A stretch of DNA of 64,000 nucleotides from Nymphalis io (GCF_905147045.1 NC_065890.1:2790001-2854000); one strand, 5' to 3'. Counted from the stretch's first letter, positions 10,315 to 23,299 are shown. Numbers and translations: made by a program. The notes: generated from the sequence alone by a model not told the origin.

Positions 10315-12245
10315 GTGCTCAAGTGTGGAATATTTGGGGTCTATTACAATAATCTGGGTGAGCTTCATTTCATGTTAAAACAAGTTAACATTTCTCGAAT
10401 AAAAAAATCTATCTTTCGTACATGATAAATAGTCAAATATCCTAGTGAAGTTCTATATTTAGTGCATACAATGATAAAACAATCGCATAGTGATGCGCTT
10501 ATGTACCGCATTAACTATTTATTAATTACGAACTGTTGAATGCTCTCCGTGCAAAGAATAAATAACAAATGCAGAAATGCCTTTTTTATAATGTGCAATT
10601 ATTATACCTACGGTGATAGAACTCTTCTACTTCTCACCACCACCTTACTAATAATTTTATCATCATTCTATCATCATACGCCTATATTATACTTTTTATT
10701 TTCTCATTCAGAAATATTTAAAACTTTGTTCTGGTTTAAAGGGCGAGTAAGTCAATTACAAGCACAAGGAATATATTCATATTGATAGTGTTAATGATTT
10801 TTTTACTACACCAACGCCTAAGGGCAACGTCGAACAATCAGTAAAAGTATTTCCTTGCTTGCCTTCCCTTAGAAATAAATTAAACAAAACTATTGAAATA
10901 ATAAACGGCTTTAATGTCTTAATCTATGACGACGGTTGCGTGAGCGCACATGCGGGCGCAACAGTTTATCCGGTCCGATCTGTCGACGGACAATTGGTAA
11001 AAACGGCCCCAACACTAAATTTACCGTAAATTGCTAAAACGGAGGTTTGATTCGATATTTAAAGATAACGTTAAAAGATTGCTCATTTTTGTATGCGGGT
11101 ATGGATTTTTTTATGGTCATTGTTTTCGTTTTTTCTTATTAATACCGGTTATTGAAATGGTGGTGTTTATGCGTTATTTCCGTTACGAATAACTAATGAT
11201 ATAATTTATGTTATTTGTAGAATCGAGAAGACCCAGTGGAACACGTGAATCGTAATAGAAGATTGCCGGTTCAAATCCGGCATGACTGAATCTTCAAAGT
11301 TAAATTGTATAAATGTGAACGTAACGCAACTGCATTCCCCGCTAGCTAAACAAATGATGCAAATTATATTCCAAGTGGTTGTGAGTGGTTGAAGTAAAAG
11401 TAGTGGATAAAGGTTTTTTTTTTGTGTGTTTGAAATGTCATTAAATGATTGCCTTATACTTATTTATACTTATTTCTCTTTATAAATTTTTATTTTAAAA
11501 ATGTGTATTTTTATGTAAATTTCGATTGTAAAATCAATGCAACGTTTCTTTGTATTTAACGTTTGAATAAAACGTTTTCGATGCAAGAATGTTCCGAGTT
11601 GGATGTGCTTTTTATAAACGAAGTTTTATGAAAACTCTAATTACTAGATTTCATAATGCTTAATTCTCAAGTTTATTAAAAAGCTTGTTTGCTTTGGATA
11701 CTAGTAATTTGTCACGTGATAATATATTTTTAAATGAACTGATTAAGCAAAATTTAAGCTTAAATAATAGTCCTTAGAGTTTATTTCTGATCAAATACTT
11801 TCATGATTTATGGCTTGTCTATTATTTTGTAGTTGTAACATTTAAAGATGAACAAATAGTAAAATGACAAATATTTTTAATGAAAATGTTACCACAATAG
11901 AATAAAGGACTCAATCATCTATAACCGATACGATCTTTATCAGCCACATGGTCCGTACAAATTAGAGGTAAAAAAAAAATTCAATAACCCCCCAGCACCG
12001 ATGGGCGATATCAATGACGTTTAACCCTAAAATAATCGAATACGAATCGAAACTACCTCAGGGACATCGGGGACTTTTTTGTACGGCGTAAAATTGTCGA
12101 GTATTTTTTGCAATAAAATTCACCCTTTAAAATAAGGGGTGTCGCCTGGGGGCTCAAGGGTTACGTATGGTTTATAGTTTAGGAGTGATCTCTGTGTAAA
12201 TACAGGACTGAGATGGACTTGGCTCATACATAAATAATACATACA
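10315..12245. other. No gene; a SINE-head relic
   Basis: Mostly AT-rich unknown DNA. 11240-11300 keeps a family A-like head (ACGTGAATC, then GGTTCAAATCC). About 11930-12180 has GC-richer text (CCCCAGCACCGATGGGCGAT, GGGGTGTCGCCTGGGGGCTC) that I cannot assign. Confidence 0.5.
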
Positions 12246-12251
12246 AAATTT

Positions 12252-12530
12252 TGACGGGCCGGGTGGCGTGGTGGTAGATACTTGCCTTTATCTACCCAGC
12301 CTTGTATTACTTGGTTCGATTCCCGCCCAGGACAGACATTTGTATGCATCAACATGTCTGTTTGTCCTAAGTCTAGGTGTAATTATCTATATAAGTATGT
12401 ATTTACAAAAGAAAAACTAGTATATGTAGTATATCAGTTGTCTGGTTTCCATAATACAAGCTATGCTTAGTTTGGAATCAGATGGCAGTGTGTGAATAAT
12501 GTCCTAGGATATTACTATTATTATTATTTT
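12252..12530 (+). mobile_element. Family C SINE, long variant
   Basis: Head GACGGGCCGGGTGGCGTGGT, B box GGTTCGATTCCCGCCC, body with the TATATGTAGTATATCAGTTG insert, 3' end AATGTCCTAGGATATTA and a TTA-rich tail. The segment just 5' of the B box is replaced by unusual sequence. Confidence 0.85.
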
Positions 12531-12690
12531 AGGAAATTCGAAGCAGTTAAAGCAAATACTGGCTGCATTTTTGAAAGGATTTTATAAATATATGAATAGG
12601 AAAATATTAAGTAATATAAAAACTGTAACTGTCACATGGCTTGGCTTGCTTATTCCAACACGCGTATATATTAAGATATGAATTAAAAAA

Positions 12691-12990
12691 GCCGAGATGG
12701 CCTAGTGGTTAGAACGCGTGAATCTTAACCGATGATCGTGCATTCAAACCCGGGCAAGCACCTCTGAATTTTCATGTATTTAATTTGTGTTTATAATTCA
12801 TCTCGTGCTTGACGGTGAAGGAAAACATCGTGAGGAAACCTGCATGTGTCTAATTTCATCGAAATTCTGCCACATGTGTATTCCACCAACCCGCATTTGA
12901 GCAGCGTGGTGGAATAAGCTCCAAACCTTCTCCTCAAAAGGGAGAGGAGGCCTTAGCCCAGCAGTGGGACATTAACAGGCTGTTACTGAA
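12691..12990 (+). mobile_element. Family A SINE, full length
   Basis: Starts GCCGAGATGGCCTAGTGGTT (A box) and has CATTCAAACCC as B box, one base off the GGTTCAAACCC seen in the 46- and 47-kb copies. It ends ACATTAACAGGCTGTTACTG. tRNA-derived and probably Pol III transcribed. Confidence 0.92.
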
Positions 12991-13768
12991 TTCAAAAATA
13001 ATAATTATAAGTAAGACTAAAATTAAACCAAATTTATAATAGTTAAAAATACCTTCCCATTAATTATATTGAAAGAATATTTATTGCTAAATATATTATA
13101 TACATATAAAGACTAAAAAGTCTCCACTTATTAAGAAAACTATATTATAATTCACACTAATCTGTGACATGTAACACCTAAGTGCTTACTAACTCAGTAT
13201 TGCTAATATGTAGCTAATTGTTCGGAGCAAGACTCGCAAAACAGTGGTTGTATTTACACACAAAAGTCCCCACGCAAAGCAAGTTAAAAAAGAGTCAAAG
13301 CGCCATAATGTGTTAACCCTTGCGTCCCATATTTCCGCCCGGCGGCACCGTGTCTAAACGACCCAGTAATTGATAAGTAAAGGAAAAGAAGAGTACCGCC
13401 TTATACATATTTATGAGGATACCCGAAATTGCTACGGGACCATGCGAACGACAGCACTTGCGCCTATTGCCGTCTCATTATGTTTTTAGGGTTACTTTGT
13501 TATTGCGTCTTTGATGTTCGCTCGCGGAAATCGGTAGACGGATTTCTGTTAGCGATTATAGGGTTGAAAAGTTGAAATTAGTTCTATTATCTTATTTATT
13601 TATATTAAAATTGTGCCTGGGTCATTTGTGTCCATAATTTTTCATGTGAATAGTCAGTTTGTTTTTATTTACCGACAATAAATATATCGATATAATTGCT
13701 ATGGGACGTCAAAATAAGCTAATTTATATATCAACTAGTTTCTCCCACGGAGACATTTTGTACTCTAT
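12991..13768. other. No gene recognised
   Basis: Unassigned. 13320-13560 is somewhat GC-richer (CATATTTCCGCCCGGCGGCA). The stretch before the hairpin (TAGTTTCTCCCACGG) resembles the end of a dispersed repeat. Confidence 0.5.
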
Positions 13769-13827
13769 GTTATTTTATGTACAAGCGTAACAAACTGTTT
13801 GTTCGTTACGCTTGTACATAAAATAAC
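13769..13827. repeat. Perfect 23-bp inverted repeat
   Basis: The arms 13769-13791 and 13805-13827 are exact reverse complements around a 13-bp spacer. The spacer region itself contains the nested palindrome AACAAACTGTTTGTT. No transposase or matching terminal repeat is seen nearby. Confidence 0.93.
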
Positions 13828-15160
13828 TCACTTCGTATTTATATTAATAAGGATATAAGTTAAATTATACTTTACTAATACATATTATAAATGATAAGAT
13901 TTGTACGCTTGTACTGTTGGACTCTTATGTTAGTCAATTACGGTCCTACAAATTCGTTATTGTACGGCTATTCTGTAAGAACCAACTCGAAACCGTAGAA
14001 AAAGTGATATGCGACATTGACCATAATAATTATGACATTTCAATAATACACGTATCAAAATAGTATATCACCAGAAGTCGGTTGTCAACATTTCACGGAT
14101 AAAGTCACTTCTTATAGAACTGCTGAAGTTAATTACTATGCCGTAAAATTAGGCGTAGTATTATTTTTATTGATAAGAACTATTTATCAATTAATTAACA
14201 TTGAAAGTTATATATAAATACTTGAGTTATATGCGAATTTTGTTAAAATATAACAAAGGTGTTATTTTATTTAATTATTTTAAGTTATTCTATTGATGGA
14301 AATACAATAATTTGGTAACTATGTCGTGATCTGATGACTGAGCTTGGTGGATAATGGATTTTTTAATATTTAGGAATAATTTGATTTGTTGTTGGAAATG
14401 TAACACAATAACCTGTGTTTTTTTTAAAGATATATAACAAAACTGTATATTCTACTTTTAAAACTCATGATGTAGAAACATATATTAAGTGTCTAGTTAA
14501 GCAGTCGAAACAAAATAATATTACTACAATACAATATCTATAAAAGAAATCATTTAATATTAAGCATTATTAATTATATTTTTAGACAAAACTGTTGTCT
14601 CAATAATAAAATATAAAATATGTTTCATTTCATGAATGCTCATTTTAAATGCAGCTTAAGCTTAAATCAACTGAGCTTAGAAATTCATCCCAATTTATTA
14701 GTAAGCGTGTACAAAGTACCGCGGAGACATATTAGACAACGCCGCTTGCGCTCAAAAACCACAATAACCAACATTTTTATTGTCACAGACGCCATTACTA
14801 CTCTCTTTACGACAATAATCCATTCTAGAATATTCTCTGAATTCGTACAAATGTTTAATTCGAAAATCCTAAGAAATTCGAAACGGTTGTTAGGGGTAAG
14901 AAAACTAAGAAATAATTGAATATAAAATATATACGATATTCAAATTGAGTGAACGCGATGTTTGACTTGTCTAACTTATAAGACTAATCTCGAGGTCCTG
15001 GGTTCAAAACAGATTCAAAAATATATAATCTACTATTATTATAAGTAAATGTCTGTCTGTTGCGCTTTAAGTCGTGGACTAAAACTAGTGTTAAATAATT
15101 GAATTATAAGTGAAAAGTGCGTTAATATAATAGAGAAATGTAAATTATTTATGAATATGT
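13828..15160. other. No gene; a family D head fragment
   Basis: AT-rich. A short tRNA-like head fragment (TCTCGAGGTCCTGGGTTC) lies near 14965-15020. The 99-codon ORF at 14620-14919 has no recognisable features and is probably chance. Confidence 0.5.
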
Positions 15161-15164
15161 TTTA

Positions 15165-15285
15165 ATAATTCATCTCGTGCTCGGCGATTATGTTAAAATC
15201 GTACTGTGAGGAAAGCTACATATCTGATGAATCGACCAACTCGCTTTGGCTCTAAACCTTCTCATGAAGAGAGGAGTGTCCAGCA
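15165..15285 (+). mobile_element. Family A SINE, heavily decayed
   Basis: Traces of the family in order: AATTCATCTCGTGCTC, GTGAGGAAAGCTACAT, CAACTCGCTTTGGCTC, AAACCTTCTCATGAAGAGAG. Confidence 0.55.
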
Positions 15286-16017
15286 ATCAATTATATATAC
15301 ATGTGTTACTTTTGTTATATATGATTGTTGTTCGCACACTATGCCCGATTAGTGATTCTGGCTAAAAACACATAAACGTTTCTCTTTACAGAGGTTGTCT
15401 GGAAGAGATCAGAGATCACTATAAGTGATAAGGCCGCCTTTGCATACTATTTGGTCTACTTGCTATTATATGTTACTAAATGTTTGTAAAGTGTGTGCAA
15501 TAAAGGATTGTAATACTAATAATGATGATGATGATTGTGATTATAGCATCTTAAGCGCCTAGGTTGCGTATTACAGTCATTATCATTTATTTTTAACAAG
15601 TTCGCCCTTACAAGCACTTTTGAATCGTTAGCATAAAATTTAAATTCTTATACGTAATTTTATCGTAATTTAAATAATTACATAATTTTATATTAACCAT
15701 CGAATTTATAAACTCTAGCAGACATCGCAAAATAAAAATATACGTTTCGTATTTGCATGATATAATTTTTCGTGTTTAATTAATAGTGTTGAACGAATGA
15801 AATCGTGTTAATTCGCGTGTGAGCTCGTCGCAGATGTTCGCGTTCTGGTCGACTTCCGCCATATTCACGACGTCTGATGAATTGACATCCGACATCTTAT
15901 GATTTGTTGTTTCGATGTGAGATTGAAATAAGAACAAAAATGCATTTCTATTGTCTTTTGAGTGACCATAGCATAAATATATAAATACATGTTTTTTAAA
16001 GCAAACAATTAAATAAA

Positions 16018-16245
16018 TATCTAACAACTGGGCTAACGCCTCCGCCTTTTTGAGTAGGTTTTTGGAGCTTACTCCATCACGCTGCTCCAATTTGCTTTCA
16101 TCCGTCACATGCCAGTTTCCTCACGATGTTTTCCTTATCCGACGATCATTAGAGGAATTATAATGGCAAATGAAAATTCAGTGCTTACCCGGGTTAGAAC
16201 TTGGAACCATGAAATAAGATTATCTTCTAACCACTGGGCCATCAC
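16018..16245 (-). mobile_element. Family A SINE, decayed
   Basis: Reverse-oriented: ACTGGGCTAACGCCTCCGCC, then TTTCCTCACGATGTTTTCCT, then a degraded tRNA-like head ending TCTAACCACTGGGCCATC. Internal deletions. Confidence 0.7.
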
Positions 16246-17555
16246 AGATATCGCTTCGTATCGCTTGTAAAATAGATCTAAAAAAAACGACTTGCTATAT
16301 TCCTTAGCCTCCATATTTCGATGTGCAAACGAGTCTAAGCTTAATGTTCTATGAAATATAGCTTTAATAGTTGGTTCAATCAACTCAAGGACGTTGGCGT
16401 GTGAAGAATTAGCTGTTGGGGCTTATTTAATTGAAATGGTAAACGCATACCGATATAAAAGAAATAAAATGACACACTAAACGAAAATACATACTGTTAT
16501 TATTTTACACCCAGGTCAATGCATTTTCGCCACCGTTATACTAGCATAACGTTTTCCAATCCTAGTTAAAAAAAGTATATTCAGATAAGTGATCGCGAAC
16601 GCGTATCGCTTTATATTGTAGACTAATTGCTTTGGGTAACCGACTCGCAGATGATACTCGAATCAATCCTTAGCTGCCATTAGATACATCTGAACGCAAT
16701 TAACTCATCTTTGAAGTAAATAGTATATTTATAGTCTTAAAAACGTAAATTAATATATTTATTTGAATAATTTTATAACAATGACATCCTGAAAGGGTTC
16801 CGTGCATTTATGAAGTCATTTAGTCGGGGTATTTGAAAATTGAATCTGATCGTCCTTAGGATAGCTAAAAACTTCATGACTGTAAAGCTGACAAATGTAT
16901 CAATATTTTCACCAACAAAATGTATGCGCTCATCAAAATGGTTTATTTAATTTCGTTGGCTCTGAAAATAGTTTTTATTTGAGGGTACTTACAAATAAAG
17001 TATAATGCGCTACACTGGGCGCGTATTAGCATGAGCTTTCCGAGCATAACACTGTGTTGAACTTACTTGATCACTAATTTCCGCCCGCGGCTTCGTCCGC
17101 TTTTGGTGTTAGGTACATAGGGTATCGTTTTCTGCACCCTTAGCATTTGATATTTGTCGCAACACTGTCGAAACGAAATTGACAATATAAATTACAGTAC
17201 TTAAATAGCCGATAAACACACATAGAGATACACGCAAACATAAATAGTAAACACATCAAAGCTTGCATGTGCTTGTCGGTTATACCTCACTGGTCATGTT
17301 TTGTGTTTGTTAATGAACCATATGTGGCTTGACTTGATACAAACGTGGAACGTTATGCAATGCGAATTTATGAATAAAGAGTTTTTTTTTTTATCTTAAC
17401 AGATGTCCGTAGCGTATATACTGTCTGATAGAGAAGTGTTATTGTTTTAATAATAACAAGATGATCAAATTGATGCTCCTCACGTCAATAATATAAAACA
17501 ACGAGTGAAACTGTGAAATAAGTGAAAATATATAATATATTAAACGAAAAAAAAT
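16246..17555. other. No gene; one dispersed repeat fragment
   Basis: AT-rich unknown sequence. 17075-17160 (ATTTCCGCCCGCGGCTTCGT) resembles the end of a common lepidopteran dispersed repeat. Confidence 0.45.
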
Positions 17556-17845
17556 TGACGAGCCGGTTCGCGTGGTTGGTAGATACTTGCCTTTTACGCC
17601 GAAGGTTGTGGGTTCGATTCCCACCCAGGACAGATATTTGTGTGCATGAACATGTCTGTTTGTCCTGAGTCTGGGTGTAATTTTCAATATAAGTATGTAT
17701 TTACAAAAGAAAAGTAGTATATGTAGTATATCAGTTGTCTGGTTTCCATAGCACAAGCTCTGTACAAGCTTAATTTGGGATCAGATGGCCGTGTGTGAAA
17801 AATGTCCCAGGATATTATTATTATTTATTTATTATTACTATTATT
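17556..17845 (+). mobile_element. Family C SINE, long variant
   Basis: Complete copy: head GACGAGCCGGTTCGCGTGGT, B box GGTTCGATTCCCACCC, the TATATGTAGTATATCAGTTG insert, 3' end AATGTCCCAGGATATTATTA and a TTA tail. Confidence 0.92.
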
Positions 17846-18261
17846 AAAAATTTCTTTAAGAGAGAGCTGTATTTTTATTATAAGTTGTAAGTATTTTAGT
17901 TTGTTAGTTTTTTTTTGCAGTTTGGCATTACAAGAAAAACGTTTCCTCTTAATAGTATAGATTTGAATAGAACTTCTTAATTATCAGCATAATTCAATTG
18001 CTCTTACGCCACTTTCTTAGTAGCGGACAAACTTTAAATGCAAAACTTAGCAGAAATTATTATAATATTTGAGTGTCCGTAGATATTTTCCATTCCCTTA
18101 CTCTTAAATTTTGATAGAAGAGCTTTACCGACTTTCCGAAAAAAAAGTCTGACAGGAAAATTTAACTATTTCTTACTAGCCTGACAAGTAGCTTTATAAT
18201 CCAACAATTGCTGTCTAGACGTCTTAGTCCTTCAAGTAAAGAGTCAAACTTAGACCGTAAC

Positions 18262-18340
18262 CGTAACAGCCTGTGAATGTCCCACTGCTGGGCTAAAGGC
18301 CTCCTCTCCCTTTTTGGGGAGAAGGTTTGGAGTTTATTAA
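18262..18340 (-). mobile_element. Family A SINE, 3' end only
   Basis: Reverse-oriented fragment from GTAACAGCCTGTGAATGTCC to GGTTTGGAGTTTATT. Confidence 0.8.
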
Positions 18341-18424
18341 TAATAGTATTACTTAGAAGTGGTGTGTATTTTAAGGCACTGAGACCTTTAAGCACTTCAG
18401 TTAATGATCGACATTTCAGTGTAT

Positions 18425-18500
18425 ATTGTTATATAGGTGTACAAATAAGTTTCCGCCGTTTGACAAAATATGGTTCCACCCGTAAATTTTGGTTGGTCGG
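18425..18500. mobile_element. Possible mariner terminal-repeat remnant
   Basis: AGGTGTACAAATAAGTTTCC at 18437 resembles a mariner-type inverted terminal repeat. No transposase or partner repeat was found, so this is tentative. Confidence 0.25.
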
Positions 18501-18702
18501 TTCAATTTAGTTATTTGTATATTTCAGCCTTTGATATTTTTATTTAAAAAAAAAAAAACAAGATCATGTGACCTTGATTTTTATTATAGTTAGATACAAA
18601 AAGCCTTAATTATCAATTCTACATACATTATATTTTCCAATGGAAATGTATTTTTCGTTAATATAATATTATAAGTATATAAATAACTTAATGTAAGTTA
18701 AA

Positions 18703-18960
18703 TTGAGGAGCCGGTCGGCGTGGTTGGTGGATTAGTTGGTTGTGGGTTCGATTCCCACCCAGGACAGATATTTGTGTGCATGAACATGTCTGTTTGTCCT
18801 GAGTCTGGGTGTAATTATCTATATAAGTATGTATTTACAAAAGAAAAAATAGTATATGTAGTATATCAGTTGTCTGATTTCCATAGTATAAGCTTTGTAC
18901 AAGCATAATTTGGGATCAGATGGATGTGTGTAAAAAATGTCCCAGGATATTATTATTATA
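18703..18960 (+). mobile_element. Family C SINE with deleted A-box region
   Basis: Same body and tail as the 17.6-kb copy, but the stretch between the head and the B box is shortened (GTGGATTAGTTGGTTGTGGG). B box GGTTCGATTCCCACCC intact. Confidence 0.88.
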
Positions 18961-20895
18961 AATATTTTATACAAAAATATTTGTTTGGTTGGAAAAACAG
19001 TAACACAAAAATAAGAAAATTTCGTATAAAAATATAAATTTAATTGCGAAATAGACGAATAGTAGAGACAAAATAATATGAAACAGTTTTTATTGACAGT
19101 ACGATAAATGTTTTTAAAGATTTTCAACTGTCAAGTAGCCTGTTTATGACAATAGTCTAACCAAGCAGATGTAAATAAAAAAGCCCGCGCAGGAAGTCAG
19201 TCGATTGTCATATGTCTGGGTGTCGATGACCCGAACTAGATCTAGACACGCTTCGCTAAATACTAGAATGTAACGAAGATTTTATTTAAAATTTTGTTAG
19301 TATTGTTAATAAAATAAAAATACGAATCGGTCTTGGTAAATGTCTGTATTTATGTATATATTATCAATATTATTATATCTTATAATTATAAGATTACTAG
19401 CAGTGCCTACTACCTACTAGTAAATTGAATTTAAGTTATTATTTTTATTAATAATTTAAAAAAACGTGACCGTATAAGATGTTATTTATAAAAAATTAAA
19501 GTTTGATTGTATAACTAAGATAAAACACAATATGTTTGCATCAAAATTAAGTAATATTATGAAATAATTTAATTTTACTCATAACTTCTAAAGGCAATAA
19601 ATGAATTATTTAATATGTATTTCTCGCATGGCAACATTATTAAATGCGTGTTTTTTCAAACTGTGCAATCAATGAAAGAATATGAAAAACATATATGTAT
19701 TGGAACTTCTCCAAGATTAAAAATAAAATGAATCGCCATAATTAAATTAAAAAAGTATTTTGTTTAAGAATTTCATTAAAATTATTATTTCAACCTTAAT
19801 CACACACAAATATTATATTTAAAAAAAAAACTTAAACAAATGCTTTCAACGAGTTAATAGTAACAATCATAAATTAACCTTTCCTATATAAAACAAAAAT
19901 CGTCGAAAATTCTCATCAACCCTTAATTTTAATTTGACCCACGGCCAGCCGTTGAGCTACACTAATGTCACATCTACATGCAAATTGCTTCGGGCGTGTA
20001 TTTATTTCAAGTCTAATTTTCCATGGTAAGCATTACAAGGTTTCCGCTTATCGTATTAATTGAAATATTTAATAAAATCTTTTTTTTTTTTTATTCGGTT
20101 ATTGCGGCTTCAGTCTATAATCTTTCAGCCAATATTTAATAAAATAATAATAGTTAGTTTAGTAGTTATAGGAGGAATATAGGATGAGTTAAAAATCCTT
20201 ACTAATATTATAAATTCAAAAGTTTTTTTGTCACACATTCACTTCTTAACTACTCAAGTAGTGAGTCTTTGTCCATTATTATTTTTTAAAGTTGTTAAGT
20301 TAATTCCATGTACATGTTAGTGAATAATAAACAAATTAAAAACAACATAATATATTTTCTATTTAAAATAATTGAACAGATGTAATATTGGGTAAAAGCT
20401 TGTGTTATTTCAATATGAAAACCTTATTTATACGGCATTCTATTATATATTATGGTACAGATACATAATATATTACTATAATACTTATTTAATAATCTAT
20501 TAAATATGATTTAAAAGAAATTTTACAGTTAATAAAAAATATTAAATTAATCTTATGGACATATTCATTAATTAAGTTAATGTAAGCGATTTTGTCTACG
20601 TATTTTATGGACATTATTTTTTTAACAGAAGTATATAATACATAATATATTCATCAACCGCAATTAGATTTTGAATAAGATTATTTTTAAAGCCAGCTAA
20701 ATATAATATTGTAAATAATATTATTTAATATTTAAAAAGTTTTTAGTATAAATAAAAGCTATAATTATTAGTTTTAAAAAATATATTTTGTCTTATTTTT
20801 TTTTTTGTGAAAAATTGCGTTAATTCACGATATACAATATGTTCTTTTAGTTAGGTAGGTAATAAAAAAAACATTATTAATATAGATAGAAGAGC
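18961..20895. other. No gene recognised
   Basis: Very AT-rich. A fragment near 20195-20275 (TTACTAATATTATAAATTC) matches the start of a dispersed, Helitron-like repeat. Nothing else assigned. Confidence 0.5.
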
Positions 20896-20899
20896 TATC

Positions 20900-21246
20900 A
20901 CTTCAACAAATAGATAAATTAAAAAAAATAAAACCTTATCAAAAGACGTTAATGGCTATATGATGAGGCGGATGATCCAGAAGTCATTGTAATCATCTGG
21001 TTTATGCGCCTCGTACATAAACAATTATTTTTACTTAATTTCTAGTCGTATATATATATAAAATTGTATTTGTTATGTGTTTAATTAATCTATAATTCTT
21101 ATATATTTTAATTGTAATTTTTATGATTCTAATTTTAATTTTAATTATTAATGAATGTTCAGTAATTATAAATATGTAATCTGTAGACAGTTATGGGCCT
21201 CGATGCCTGAATAATAAAGTTATTATTATTATTATTATTATTATTA
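20900..21246 (+). mobile_element. LINE-like 3' end with TTA microsatellite tail
   Basis: Ends GGGCCTCGATGCCTGAATAA, TAAAGTTATTA and then (TTA)n at 21219-21246. A unique-looking 3' UTR followed by a simple-repeat tail is typical of non-LTR elements. The upstream boundary is uncertain and no coding part is visible. Confidence 0.5.
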
Positions 21247-21697
21247 AAATACACAATTTGAGCCAAGCCACGCGGTTAGAGCCGTTTCCGAGATTCAAGA
21301 AATCAATTTATACAAATGAATTGTTTTTTTCTTATATTAAATTATGACATAAATAATAGTATTTAAGTATGGGGTATATATTTTTTTAATAAAAAATATA
21401 TTTTTATTGAGAATTTTTCTTGTAAACGCTAATAAAATTTATTATTTTTTCGTAACACCGTTAGTAAGTTTAATACATATATATGTTGAATACAACTGGT
21501 CCGTTCGTCCGTTGCTGTCGCTAATAATTTTAGATAGATGACGTATGATCTCTTGAGATATGATGACGACAAAGAACGCACTGACATAATCGCACTATAG
21601 ATCATGAAATGTGAATAAATGTATGTTATGTAATAATTTGAACTATTTAAAAATAGGATCGATCACAATAAATGCCTAATTGTAGGTTAAAATATAT

Positions 21698-21796
21698 CGC
21701 CTTACTTATAAACGTTGCTTAGCGTGTAATTATTTAAACAATGCTGTGTCTTCTTCTTTCGAATGTCAAATCAATAATGAAAGATAGAGAGAAATC
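21698..21796 (-). mobile_element. MITE copy 1 (shared with 34.7 kb)
   Basis: Starts CGCCTTACTTATAAACGTTG and contains a 34-bp core identical, in reverse orientation, to the element at 34671-34810. The TIR-like left end is clear; the right end is degraded. Confidence 0.65.
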
Positions 21797-22048
21797 AGTA
21801 TTAAAAAATCAAAAAAATCAGTATTGAAAATAAATAATACATTTCCAAAAACGCTCATCGCTTAACACTTAAATATCATCTGAGATAAAATTTAAATGAA
21901 AAGTAAACAATTCTGAGGTAATTTAGTTAAACACCTCGGTAGGCGAACTCCAAATGATTTTTGATAGCTAACTACCTGCTTGTATTTAAGCTTTTAGTGT
22001 TAATGAGGAGCCCCGAAATCATAGATAACGTTATATTTAACGTTTGTG

Positions 22049-22262
22049 ATGGGCCGGTTGGCGTGTTTGGTAGATACTTGCCTTTCACACCAAAGGTTGT
22101 GGGTTCGATTCCCACCGAGGACAGACATTTGTGTGCATGAACATGTCTGTTTGTCATGAGTCTGGGTATAATTATCTATATAAGTATGTATTTACAATAG
22201 AAAAGCTCTGCTTAGTTTGGGTTAAGATGGCCGTGTGTGAATAATGTCCCAGGATATTATCA
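22049..22262 (+). mobile_element. Family C SINE, short variant
   Basis: Head GATGGGCCGGTTGGCGTG, B box GGTTCGATTCCCACCG. Body without the AGTATATCAG segment, like the 7.2-kb copy; 3' end AATGTCCCAGGATATTATC. Confidence 0.9.
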
Positions 22263-22404
22263 ATATTTGTAATTAAGTTCGTAGTATAAATATTAAACAT
22301 ATTCATTTTTAAGCCTTCAAAAAGGATCCTTATGACTTTCGATTTAAATTTTATTTTTAAATTTATACATATTATATACTAAAACTACAATTAGCTACAA
22401 TTAA

Positions 22405-22712
22405 AATGTCATGCGACATCCACCGTACTCCCTGGACCTTGCTCCAGCAGATTTTTTCGGGAATTTGGATAACTTCTTTCAAGGAAAAAAATTCAACTCC
22501 GATGCGGCAGTCCAAACCGCCTTCAAAGAGTTTATTGATTCTCGCCCCCATTGTTTCTTTAAGTAAAGAGATCAATGAACTACCTATGAGATGGCAAAAG
22601 TGCATAGATAACAACGGTGCATACGTTGATTAATTAAATATATTTTACAAAAAAAAATTGACTTCATATTCCTCCCGTACAAAACGCCAATTTCATATGT
22701 AAGGTCCTAATA
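22405..22712 (+). pseudogene. Mariner transposase C-terminus and 3' end, broken
   Basis: One frame reads HRTP-like then LDLAPADFF, the region around the third catalytic acidic residue of mariner transposases. It continues as GKKFNSDAAVQTAFKEFID. A frameshift near 22560 moves the end into another frame, reading MRWQKCIDNNGAYVD then stop, the usual mariner C-terminus. The downstream sequence ends AAACGCCAATTTCATATGTA then AGGTCCTAA, which looks like a mariner terminal repeat. The 5' two-thirds are missing, so the copy is dead. Confidence 0.85.
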
Positions 22713-22965
22713 TTAGCACGGCCGGTGTATAAGGTGTCTACAGTGCTGTATTTAGAATTGAGGTATGCTGTATTTAAAATTTCAGAATTGACGAATTTTA
22801 AGTCAGCGCATGCATCGTCGACATCGCCCATCGGTCAGGTAAACTAGAAGATCACCGGTGGTAGCTTCACATTTAATTCAATACGTATAAGCCTATTAGA
22901 ATTATTTGATTACATTTGTATAATACCTACTATATTAGACTTCGTATTTGACTTATGGAAACATA

Positions 22966-23260
22966 CAGTAACAGTAACAGCCTGTTAATGTCCCACTGCT
23001 GGGCTAAGGCCTCCTCTCCATTTTGAGGAGAAGGTTTGGAGCTTATTCCACCACGCTGCTCCAATGCGGTATACACATGTGACAGAATTTCAATGAAATT
23101 AGACACATGCAGGTTTCCTTACGATGTTTTCCTTCACCGTCAAGCACGAGATGAATTATAAACACGAATTAAGCCCATGAAAATTCAGTGGTACTTGCCC
23201 GGATTTGAAGCCACGATCATCGGTTAATATTCACGTGTTCTAACCACTAGGCCATCTCGG
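22966..23260 (-). mobile_element. Family A SINE, full length
   Basis: Reverse-oriented, from an ACAGTAACAGTAACAG tail to the head CTAACCACTAGGCCATCTCG. It lacks a few bases after CCAATGCGG. Confidence 0.92.
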
Positions 23261-23299
23261 CTATATACTAGGCCAGCTATATACTAGGCCGGCTATATA
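23261..23299. repeat. 16-bp tandem repeat at a SINE head
   Basis: CTATATACTAGGCCAG and CTATATACTAGGCCGG follow each other and a partial third unit (CTATATA) closes the array. The AGGCC part resembles the SINE head just before it. Confidence 0.85.

Noticed and set aside
12691..12765. tRNA gene
   Set aside because: A and B boxes are present but the cloverleaf is not intact and the sequence continues as a SINE seen many times in the window.
14620..14919. 99-codon ORF
   Set aside because: Composition is like neighbouring AT-rich DNA; no motif recognised.
15776..16108. 110-codon minus-strand ORF
   Set aside because: Its first part lies in a decayed SINE and the rest has no recognisable features or splice context.
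21219..21246. CRISPR-like or functional tandem array
   Set aside because: A plain TTA microsatellite at a retroposon tail.
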